Part shown: positions 1 through 4,701 of the stretch, piece by piece
Layout: every line of letters begins with the position of its first letter
Numbering within the stretch: position 1 is the first letter of the stretch
Assembly: GCA_001799225.1 (NCBI GenBank)
Contig: MGTA01000147.1
Coordinates: 1-5,234, forward strand
Source of the DNA: Deltaproteobacteria bacterium RIFOXYD12_FULL_50_9
Lineage (GTDB): Bacteria; Desulfobacterota; Desulfobulbia; Desulfobulbales; CALZHT01
Direction of reading: 5' to 3'
Length of the DNA: 5,234 nucleotides
The notes under the pieces: model-generated
What the model saw: the letters and a program-made list of their open reading frames with translations, nothing else
Told to the model about the DNA's origin: nothing
Databases searched by the model: none
Translations under genes and position numbers: made by a program

Positions 1-80
1 ACTGATTTTTATCAGCTAATTTGAGAGGCTACAGTTGATGCAGACAACCGAAAAATATTAGCCGAGGTCAGGAGGTCTGA

Positions 81-224
81 TATTATGCAGTTGCCTTGCA
101 TTTCATGTATTATAATTTTGCTAGGGTTCACAAAACACTGCGTGTTACGCCAGCAATGGAAGCAGGAGTTTCAAGCCATGTTTGGAGCCTGGAGGAAATC
201 GTAATGCTTACAGATTCAAACTGA
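81..224 (+). pseudogene. IS1-like DDE transposase, C-terminal remnant
   Basis: The frame is open for 47 codons and ends at TGA 222-224. It reads YYAVALHFMYYNFARVHKTL followed by RVTPAMEAGVSSHVWSLEEI and VMLTDSN. From memory, the pattern AVALHFM-YNF-R-HKTLRVTPAMEAGV--HVWSLEEIV is the characteristic C-terminus of a widespread group of IS1-like DDE transposases, so only the last fifth or so of the protein remains. The same frame has TGA at 78-80, and neither of the other two plus frames in 1-80 continues the expected family sequence, so the homology breaks near base 80. There is no start codon for an independent product. The stop codon lies inside a 22-bp sequence repeated at 1292-1313. The 3' end faces the ImmA gene, with eight bases between the stop codons. 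The family assignment rests on recalled motif similarity; the exact IS group is uncertain. Confidence 0.8.
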
Positions 225-236
225 GAAAATTCCTAA
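215..236 (+). repeat. direct repeat, left copy, at transposase 3' end
   Basis: TTCAAACTGAGA (215-226) is identical to 1292-1303. After five positions of which two match, CCTAA (232-236) is identical to 1309-1313, giving 19 of 22 identical bases in direct orientation. This copy contains the transposase stop codon (TGA 222-224) and, on the other strand, the ImmA stop codon (TAG at 235-233). It may be a degenerate original IS right end. Confidence 0.75.
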
Positions 237-841
237 AATTTTATTTCTTGGGCTATGTTTTCTTTTTTTATTCTTATTTCAACAACTGGAGGATTAACAT
301 CAAAATGTTTGGCAATTTCATTAGATGCGTAAGACCAAAAATCATCAGAACGAAGATTTATACCAGGTAATTTGTTTTTGTATTTTTCAATAATGTGCTG
401 GCAACATTTTTTTAATTGCTCGGTTGGCACTAAAATTATTCCGGCAAACCATTGAGCTTGAGTATCTAGCCACCCAATTTTTTCAGGATCAACAGACAAT
501 CTCCATTTTATATATTCTTCACACGATGTGTATATTACTTGATCATAACAATCTTTATGTAAAACATAATGAGCTAATTCATGGGCAAGTGTAAATCTGT
601 ATTTCTCATTTAATTGTTCATATTGTAAATCATCAATATATATTGTTTTTCTGTCTCTTGACAGGTAACCATTCTGCCCATGATCTTTGTATAATCTTGG
701 CAATGGGAAAATATTTATTCCTAGTTGAACATCAATAATAGTTTCAATTGGTATTGGTAGGTCGTGAGAAGGATGAAATTTAGATAAAAAACTTAGCGCT
801 TCATCCCGCACATTAGAATATGACAAGTACGGTATTTTCAA
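233..841 (-). CDS. ImmA/IrrE-family zinc metallopeptidase
   Basis: A predicted cytoplasmic zinc protease of 202 residues, a usual size for short ImmA/IrrE proteins. The catalytic helix LAHELAHYVLH carries HExxH at His87-Glu88-His91. The second conserved block, WLDTQAQWFAGIILVP, starts at Trp124, but the position that is normally the glutamate third zinc ligand appears to be Asp126. The start is TTG at 841-839, chosen because the resulting N-terminus MKIPYLSYSNVRDEAL matches the usual family beginning; no in-frame ATG lies near, and the upstream Shine-Dalgarno is poor. It begins one base after the stop of the XRE gene, so translation is probably coupled. In known pairs (ImmR/ImmA of ICEBs1, DdrO/IrrE of Deinococcus) the protease cleaves the partner repressor to trigger gene expression. 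Whether this pair acts so, or as a toxin-antitoxin-like module, is inference. Confidence 0.9.
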   Translation of the reverse strand: MKIPYLSYSNVRDEALSFLSKFHPSHDLPIPIETIIDVQLGINIFPLPRLYKDHGQNGYLSRDRKTIYIDDLQYEQLNEKYRFTLAHELAHYVLHKDCYDQVIYTSCEEYIKWRLSVDPEKIGWLDTQAQWFAGIILVPTEQLKKCCQHIIEKYKNKLPGINLRSDDFWSYASNEIAKHFDVNPPVVEIRIKKENIAQEIKF

Positions 842-842
842 T

Positions 843-1223
843 TTATCTTAACTCTTTTTTAATAGAATTAATTAGTTGCTTTAAGTCTTCTTCGTCAATA
901 TCTTTATTCCGTATAGATCTAAATAAAACTGGTAGTGCTCCTAATAATTCCCTATCTAACGCAATATCGTCTGGAATCTTGCCGGCACTTGCTGCTGCAA
1001 AATCACAAAAAACAAGCCATTCTTCTGTTCCTTCCTTTATTCCTAGGGCATTAGCGTATTCTAGCCTTTTTTCTTTTGATGCTGGAGCAGGGATTAAATT
1101 TCTCTCAATCTTGCTAATATTGCCTGGATCAAAGTTGTTATTTCTACAAAATTCTCGTAAAGTTAGGCATAACGATCTTCTTTTTGAACTAAAAAATTCT
1201 CCAAAACTGTTCATTGTTTTCAT
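843..1223 (-). CDS. XRE-family helix-turn-helix regulator paired with ImmA
   Basis: A predicted DNA-binding repressor of 126 residues. The N-terminal XRE/Cro helix-turn-helix spans roughly residues 6-50: FGEFFSSKRRSLCLTLREF, then the recognition region DPGNISKIERN, then a proline-rich turn and EKRLEYANALGI. The C-terminal part (about 75-126) ends in LPVLFRSIRNKDIDEEDLKQ, a helical tail common in XRE proteins encoded beside ImmA proteases and a plausible cleavage or dimer region. The start is ATG 1223-1221. A longer reading from GTG 1232-1230 is open, but that GTG lies inside the AGGAGGT ribosome-binding site, so ATG seven bases downstream is preferred. It is the first gene of a two-gene operon with the ImmA gene, under a promoter overlapped by a perfect inverted repeat, which argues for autorepression. 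It is AT-rich relative to htpG downstream, as expected of acquired DNA. Confidence 0.9.
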   Translation of the reverse strand: MKTMNSFGEFFSSKRRSLCLTLREFCRNNNFDPGNISKIERNLIPAPASKEKRLEYANALGIKEGTEEWLVFCDFAAASAGKIPDDIALDRELLGALPVLFRSIRNKDIDEEDLKQLINSIKKELR

Positions 1224-1230
1224 GATTGGC

Positions 1231-1237
1231 ACCTCCT
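1231..1237 (-). promoter_or_regulatory. ribosome binding site deciding the XRE start
   Basis: The minus strand reads AGGAGGT (1237-1231), then seven bases, then ATG at 1223. This near-perfect Shine-Dalgarno overlaps the alternative GTG at 1232-1230 and so rules it out as the main start. With a transcription start expected near 1239 the leader would be only about 15 bases. Confidence 0.85.
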
Positions 1238-1263
1238 CTGTTGTTATTATAATACAACAGAGG
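1235..1263. promoter_or_regulatory. perfect 10-bp inverted repeat, probable operator of the XRE/ImmA operon
   Basis: The arms CCTCTGTTGT (1235-1244) and ACAACAGAGG (1254-1263) are exact reverse complements around the 9-base spacer TATTATAAT. On the minus strand the -10 box TATAAT falls in the spacer, one arm lies between -35 and -10, and the other covers the expected transcription start and the edge of the Shine-Dalgarno. A dimeric XRE protein bound here would block RNA polymerase. That the XRE protein at 843-1223 is the binder is inference. Confidence 0.8.
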
Positions 1264-1275
1264 AATTACGGTCAA
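1246..1275 (-). promoter_or_regulatory. sigma70-type promoter of the XRE/ImmA operon
   Basis: On the minus strand a -35 TTGACC (1275-1270) is followed by 18 bases and a consensus -10 TATAAT (1251-1246). The predicted start of transcription is near 1239, immediately before the ribosome-binding site. Confidence 0.75.
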
Positions 1276-1291
1276 TGTTAATTTCATATAT

Positions 1292-1313
1292 TTCAAACTG
1301 AGACACTACCTAA
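1292..1313 (+). repeat. direct repeat, right copy, IS-terminus-like
   Basis: This is the second copy of the 22-bp sequence found at 215-236 (12 identical bases, two of five, then five identical). Read on the minus strand it gives GGTAGTGTCTCAGTTTGAA from base 1310 inward, resembling an IS end. The AT-rich cassette stops here, and about 110 bases further on begins the decayed outer-membrane gene. No target-site duplication can be tested because the matching left end is not in the window. Confidence 0.7.
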
Positions 1314-1422
1314 CTTTGCGCTATTGACGGAAGACGGGGAATTAAGTAATAAACTAAAGTAAAAAAGGTCTCATGCCGACAACAAGCGCAGGAATAGTAA
1401 ATTACTGACAATAATAAGGAAA

Positions 1423-1810
1423 TGGCTGCATCTGGATCCGGTTAAAACCGGGCTTGAGATCACTCTGTTAAAACATCATGGATTACAAGATAATGGCGAG
1501 ATTGCCGGCGGATATGCTTTTCGATTTTCACCATTTGAGTTTTTTTGGAATTACAACCGGATTTGGTACGACCCAAGGCTTTTCGTATGCCCTGGGTTAT
1601 CCTGCTTATGAGGACGGCCCAAAGGATAACCCGAAAAAACGCTACCATTTTCAGTATCATATGGCTTTCGAGTTGGCCTTCGGTCTTGCCTCAGAACCCG
1701 AATGGGGTGCCGGTATTCGCTTGCACCATCGTTCGGGCGCATATGGCTTGATTGCACCGCCGCATACCGGGTCGAATTTTCTTGGATTGTTCATTCAGAA
1801 GAGTTTCTAA
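1423..1810 (+). pseudogene. decayed outer-membrane beta-barrel, PagL-like lipid A deacylase family
   Basis: Two adjacent plus frames together read as one protein. The first frame gives WLHLDPVKTGLEITLLKHHG, then LQDNGEIAGGYAFRFSPFEF to about 1545. The second continues FFGITTGFGTTQGFSYALGY and ends in HHRSGAYGLIAPPHTGSNFL, then GLFIQKSF and TAA at 1808-1810. The HxSG-YG pattern recalls the His-x-Ser of PagL-type lipid A 3-O-deacylases, and the alternating residues and final Phe fit an outer-membrane barrel. The frames join exactly if one T is removed from the seven-T run at 1540-1546. The upstream frame is open back to 1363 but has no ATG, GTG or TTG, so the signal peptide and N-terminus are missing. 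A start at ATG 1478 would give 110 residues with a non-barrel N-terminus and is not favoured. Confidence in decay is good; the family is tentative. Confidence 0.6.
1540..1546 (+). repeat. T7 homopolymer at the frame break
   Basis: Seven consecutive T residues stand exactly where the two frames of the outer-membrane pseudogene meet. Six T would restore SPFEFFGITTGFG in a single frame. The run is therefore the likely site of the inactivating one-base insertion, a sequencing indel, or a slippage site. Confidence 0.6.
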
Positions 1811-1905
1811 TCACCAAAGAGAAGCAGCCGGCTAAATACTAAAGATCCTGAGCTGTTACCATCCAGGAACGTTAAAATTCATTTGGGCTGTTCTGCCTGC
1901 AAGCC

Positions 1906-1933
1906 TTGACACATGGATACGTATGATTATTGT
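1906..1933 (+). promoter_or_regulatory. weak sigma70-like promoter candidate for htpG
   Basis: TTGACA (1906-1911) is followed by 16 bases and TATTGT (1928-1933), a 4/6 match to the -10 consensus, 100 bases before the htpG start. I see neither a good sigma32 box nor a CIRCE inverted repeat in 1811-2033, so heat control, if any, is not visible in the sequence. Confidence 0.3.
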
Positions 1934-1936
1934 TAC

Positions 1937-1978
1937 GGCCAATGGGTCAGCAGGTAACAGCTGTCTACCCAATCAGCC
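1937..1978 (+). other. imperfect hairpin in the htpG leader
   Basis: Nested complementary segments are GGC/GCC (1937-1939 with 1976-1978), TGGGT/ACCCA (1943-1947 with 1967-1971) and CAGC/GCTG (1948-1951 with 1960-1963) around the loop AGGTAACA. The hairpin does not include the Shine-Dalgarno, so a classical RNA thermometer is not supported. It could be a regulator site or chance structure. Confidence 0.3.
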
Positions 1979-2033
1979 GGGCACGGTTTCCGTATGCCTA
2001 AATAAATCATTCAAAATAAGGAAGAATATAAAT

Positions 2034-3902
2034 ATGACAACAGAAACCAGAGAATTTCAGGCAGAGGTCAATAAACTACTTGATATTGTTATTCATTCAC
2101 TCTATACGGAGCGCGAGATTTTCCTGCGCGAACTCCTTTCAAACAGCGCTGACGCCCTTGAAAAATTCAGGCACCAGAGTCTGCTTGAAAAGGAGGTATT
2201 CGACGACCATGTTCCGCTTGAGATAGCCATTCAAGTAAATGAGACCGAAAACGTCTTAACCATTACCGATAGCGGCATTGGCATGACCAAAGAGGAGTTG
2301 ATCAGTAATCTGGGGACTATTGCTCATTCCGGCTCCAAAACCTTTCTTACAGCTTTAAGCGAATCAGCTAAAAAAGATGTCAATCTGATCGGCCAATTCG
2401 GGGTGGGATTCTACTCTGCCTTCATGGTGGCGAAACGGGTTGTAGTGCATTCCCGCTCATATCGGCTTGATGATGTCGGGCATGAGTGGACCTCGGATGC
2501 GTCTGGTTCGTTTACGATCAGCGAAGCGCCGGGAATACACCGGGGTACCAAGATCAAGCTCGAACTTAAAGAAGATGCCAAAGAGTATAGCAATGAGGCA
2601 ACCATAAAACGGATCATCAAGCAGTATTCAAGCTTTGTGCCTTTTCCGATCAAGATAAGCGAGGAAACCATCAATACGGTACAGGCCATCTGGACTAGAA
2701 ACCGCAATGAAATCAAGGAAGAGGAGTATAACGAATTCTACAAATATGTGAGTAATGCTGTGGATGAGCCATTAAGCAGGCTGCATTTTTCAACCGATGC
2801 CCCGCTTGCCATCCAGGCAGTGCTCTTTATACCCAAAGAAAACTTCGAGCGTCTGGGCTTCGGCCGTACCGAACCCGGGGTCAGTCTCTACTGTCGGCGG
2901 GTTCTGATCGAGCAGCACAGCAAGAACATCCTGCCTGAGTGGCTACGCTTCGCACGCGGAGTAGTTGACAGCGAAGATCTCCCATTGAACATCTCCCGCC
3001 AGGCCTTGCAGGACAATGCCCTGCTCGCCAAAGTCAACCGAATCATCACCAAACGTTTTCTGAAACACCTGGAAGAGATAGCCAAGGAGACTCCTGAGCA
3101 GTACGAAAAAATCTGGCAGACTTTCGGCATGTTCCTCAAAGAGGGGGCAACCTCGGACTACACCCATCAAGACGAAATTGCCAAACTACTGCGCTACGAA
3201 TCATCCAAGACTGAACCAGGCAAATTGACATCGCTGGCCGACTACGTGGCACGGATGCAGGAAGGCCAAAAAGAGATCTATTACATCAACGGTCCTAACC
3301 GGGCATCGATCGAGGCCGGACCATATCTTGAGGCCTTTAAGAAACGCGAGATTGAAATCATCTATACGCTTGATCCGATAGATGATTTTGTCCTGAGCCG
3401 GCTCTCGCTCTTTGATGAGAAAAAATTGACTTCGGCTGATCGGGCCGATCTGGAGCTGCCGGAGCTTGCGGATGACCAGAAGGATGCAGAGAAAACCGCC
3501 GAGGCAGACGGCTTGGACAAGACCACCACGGAAACGCTGACCAAATGGCTGAAGGATGTTCTCGGAGCTCGGATCAACGAGGTGCGTGATTCAAAACGCC
3601 TTGTCGACAGCCCTGCAATCATCGTCAATCCGGATGGTTTTATGACGAGCAGCATGGAGCGGATCATGCGGGCCTCAAGCCACGATCTCCCGGAAATCCG
3701 CGGGAAAAATCTGGAGATAAACACCCATCACCCACTGATCAAGAATCTGGCGGTCCTTAAGGAAACGGACGAACTATTTGCCAAGATTATTGCTGAACAG
3801 ATCGTTGACAACGCCATGATCCAGGCCGGCCTGCTGGTCGAAACCAGAAACATGGTAGAGCGCTCTTACAAGATCCTGGAAAGGGTGGTGCAGAAAGGGT
3901 AG
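2034..3902 (+). CDS. htpG: HtpG, Hsp90-family molecular chaperone
   Basis: Complete 622-residue bacterial Hsp90, close to the 624 of E. coli HtpG. It is an ATP-driven cytosolic homodimer that remodels client proteins with the DnaK system. The N-terminal GHKL ATPase domain (about 1-215) shows FLRELLSNSADALEK with Glu33 and Asn37, DSGIGM at Asp79-Met84, and the lid-flanking GQFGVGFYSAF at 120-130. The middle domain carries LPLNISRQALQDN with Arg322, equivalent to the ATP-contacting arginine. The C-terminal dimerisation domain includes SMERIMRAS and INTHHPLIKNL, and there is no MEEVD tail, as expected for bacteria. The start is ATG 2034, giving the family-typical MTTETREFQAEV. The frame is open back to 1923, but those 37 extra residues have no family counterpart, and AAGGA at 2018-2022 lies 11 bases before ATG 2034. 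Base composition is more balanced than in the XRE/ImmA region, consistent with a resident gene. It is monocistronic, with a stem-loop 33 bases after the stop. Confidence 0.97.
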   Translation: MTTETREFQAEVNKLLDIVIHSLYTEREIFLRELLSNSADALEKFRHQSLLEKEVFDDHVPLEIAIQVNETENVLTITDSGIGMTKEELISNLGTIAHSGSKTFLTALSESAKKDVNLIGQFGVGFYSAFMVAKRVVVHSRSYRLDDVGHEWTSDASGSFTISEAPGIHRGTKIKLELKEDAKEYSNEATIKRIIKQYSSFVPFPIKISEETINTVQAIWTRNRNEIKEEEYNEFYKYVSNAVDEPLSRLHFSTDAPLAIQAVLFIPKENFERLGFGRTEPGVSLYCRRVLIEQHSKNILPEWLRFARGVVDSEDLPLNISRQALQDNALLAKVNRIITKRFLKHLEEIAKETPEQYEKIWQTFGMFLKEGATSDYTHQDEIAKLLRYESSKTEPGKLTSLADYVARMQEGQKEIYYINGPNRASIEAGPYLEAFKKREIEIIYTLDPIDDFVLSRLSLFDEKKLTSADRADLELPELADDQKDAEKTAEADGLDKTTTETLTKWLKDVLGARINEVRDSKRLVDSPAIIVNPDGFMTSSMERIMRASSHDLPEIRGKNLEINTHHPLIKNLAVLKETDELFAKIIAEQIVDNAMIQAGLLVETRNMVERSYKILERVVQKG

Positions 3903-3935
3903 GGGGATAGGCCTGCACAAGTAGATTTTTCATAC

Positions 3936-3975
3936 GGCCATTTTAAGGCGGTTATGCAACCGCCTTAAAATGGCC
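3936..3975 (+). terminator. perfect 18-bp stem-loop after htpG, probable terminator
   Basis: GGCCATTTTAAGGCGGTT (3936-3953) and its exact reverse complement (3958-3975) enclose the four-base loop ATGC. It lies 33 bases after the htpG stop and before the promoter of the next operon. The following bases TTCTCATATT are only a poor U-tract, so it may act as a weak or Rho-assisted terminator and mRNA stabiliser rather than a textbook one. Confidence 0.75.
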
Positions 3976-3983
3976 TTCTCATA

Positions 3984-4001
3984 TTACCTACCGGTAGGTA
4001 A
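3984..4001. promoter_or_regulatory. perfect 18-bp palindrome, probable TetR operator
   Basis: TTACCTACCGGTAGGTAA is a gap-free palindrome centred between 3992 and 3993. Length, symmetry and the ACCTACCGGTAGGT core are typical of operators bound by TetR/AcrR repressors of efflux genes. It sits nine bases upstream of a TTGACA -35 box and 86 bases upstream of the TetR gene, the most likely binder. Confidence 0.8.
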
Positions 4002-4009
4002 CTTTTATA

Positions 4010-4036
4010 TTGACAACGATCGTTCCGCCATATTAT
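4010..4036 (+). promoter_or_regulatory. promoter of the TetR-efflux operon
   Basis: A consensus -35 TTGACA (4010-4015) is followed by TATTAT (4031-4036) at a short 15-base spacing; neighbouring AT-rich hexamers give 16-17 bases with poorer matches. The palindrome AACGATCGTT (4015-4024) begins at the -35 and occupies part of the spacer. A leader of about 45 bases precedes the TetR start. Confidence 0.6.
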
Positions 4037-4048
4037 TCATAAATATGG
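4028..4048. promoter_or_regulatory. inverted repeat over the -10 region of the TetR promoter
   Basis: CCATATT (4028-4034) and AATATGG (4042-4048) are exact reverse complements around the seven-base spacer ATTCATA. The repeat covers the likely -10 and transcription start. Its sequence is unlike the ACCTACCGG palindrome upstream, so it may be a site for a second regulator, or an AT-rich coincidence. Confidence 0.4.
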
Positions 4049-4086
4049 GTTAAACAACCATCATCCATAATCCGCCGGGAGATATC

Positions 4087-4701
4087 ATGATCAAAAAACA
4101 ACTTACTATGCCGACCACCGGCGACGCCCCGGAAAGAGTGCTGGCCGCTGCCCTCGATCTCTTCACCCGCAAAGGCTATGCGGCAACCACGGTTCGCGAG
4201 ATTGTCGAGGCGGCTGGAGTCAGCAAGCCGGTGCTCTACTACCATTTCGGCAACAAGGAGGGGTTGTATCTGGCGATCATGCGGCAAAACTTTTCGCTGT
4301 TTGAAGAGACTGTCGCTGCTATCGTCGATAGTGACGGAACAGCATCTGAACGTCTTCTAGCTTTCTGCCAGGCCTTATTCGATTGTCTCTGTGCCAATAT
4401 TTTAAGGGCGCGGCTCATCTACGCCATGCACTTCGGGCCGCCGCAAGGCGCACCGATTTTCGATCTATCCAGTTTTTTTAGCCGGATGCTTGAAATTACC
4501 CGGGCCATGATAGGGGAGGGGATAGAGGCGGGACTTATAGCGTCGGCTGACCCTGAATCCCTGGTCTGGGCCATCGTCGGCAGTTTAAATACCATCATGG
4601 AAGAGCAGCTCACCCCAGAGCCCCGTATTGACCGAGACAACCTTACTAAAGTGATCCGGCTCATTCTGGAAGGAGCGAAAGTTAAGGAAGATCCATCATG
4701 A
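4087..4701 (+). CDS. TetR/AcrR-family transcriptional regulator
   Basis: A predicted one-component repressor of 204 residues, the usual TetR length. The N-terminal DNA-binding domain (about 14-61) contains AALDLFTRKGYAATTVREI and the helix-turn-helix continues VEAAGVSKPVLYYHFGNKEG, a near-ideal family signature. The rest (about 65-200) is a divergent helical ligand-binding and dimerisation domain; the ligand cannot be read from sequence. The start is ATG 4087, with GGGAG at 4077-4081 five bases before it. ATG 4108 is a possible but less supported alternative. The stop overlaps the next start in ATGA, so the regulator and the membrane fusion protein are one translationally coupled operon, and the upstream palindrome implies autorepression relieved by a toxic compound. 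No gene diverges from it. Confidence 0.95.
   Translation: MIKKQLTMPTTGDAPERVLAAALDLFTRKGYAATTVREIVEAAGVSKPVLYYHFGNKEGLYLAIMRQNFSLFEETVAAIVDSDGTASERLLAFCQALFDCLCANILRARLIYAMHFGPPQGAPIFDLSSFFSRMLEITRAMIGEGIEAGLIASADPESLVWAIVGSLNTIMEEQLTPEPRIDRDNLTKVIRLILEGAKVKEDPS

Larger units (their letters stand above)
81..1310 (+). mobile_element. candidate right part of an IS with regulator/protease passenger genes
   Basis: This is a composite inference. The transposase tail at 81-224 is followed by an AT-rich two-gene cassette in opposite orientation. The cassette is then followed by a second copy of the sequence that overlaps the transposase stop. Read on the minus strand from 1310 inward, that second copy begins GGTAGTGTCTCAGTTTGAA, which has the look of an IS1-type terminus (these commonly begin GGT). 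The element would then extend from left of the window to 1310 and carry the XRE/ImmA pair between transposase and right end. The left end and any target-site duplication are outside the window or not recognisable. It could instead be a later insertion into a dead IS. Confidence 0.35.

Noticed and set aside
18..33. Possible third copy of the repeat (AATTTGAGAGGCTACA)
   Set aside because: Only 11 of 16 positions match AAACTGAGACACTACC in AT-rich DNA and the tip bases differ; too weak to separate from chance.
134..150. Small hairpins AACAC-TGC-GTGTT and GCGT-GTT-ACGC
   Set aside because: They lie inside coding sequence of the transposase remnant and are mutually exclusive, very short stems.
182..370. 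62-residue plus-strand frame starting EPGGNRNAYRF
   Set aside because: It starts inside the transposase remnant in another frame and runs antisense through the ImmA gene, with no family resemblance.
1224..1232. GTG 1232 start for the XRE gene
   Set aside because: The codon lies inside the AGGAGGT ribosome-binding site; ATG 1223 has ideal spacing.
1299..1373. Inverted pair TGAGAC (1299-1304) and GTCTCA (1368-1373) as ends of a small element
   Set aside because: Six bases only, with no extended similarity outward or inward and no target duplication.
1846..1868. TCCTG/CAGGA stem after the barrel pseudogene as a terminator
   Set aside because: A five-base stem with a 13-base loop and no T-run; not distinguishable from chance.
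1923..2033. N-terminal extension of HtpG from ATG 1923
   Set aside because: The 37 extra residues have no counterpart in HtpG, the ATG has no ribosome site, and the weak promoter candidate overlaps it. ATG 2034 gives the standard N-terminus with AAGGA upstream.
1811..2033. CIRCE or sigma32 heat-shock signals upstream of htpG
   Set aside because: No TTAGCACTC-N9-GAGTGCTAA repeat and no CCCCAT-type -10 box could be found.
2411..3724. Minus-strand open frames inside htpG
   Set aside because: They are antisense shadows of a strongly conserved gene, with low-complexity serine/arginine-rich translations and no ribosome sites.
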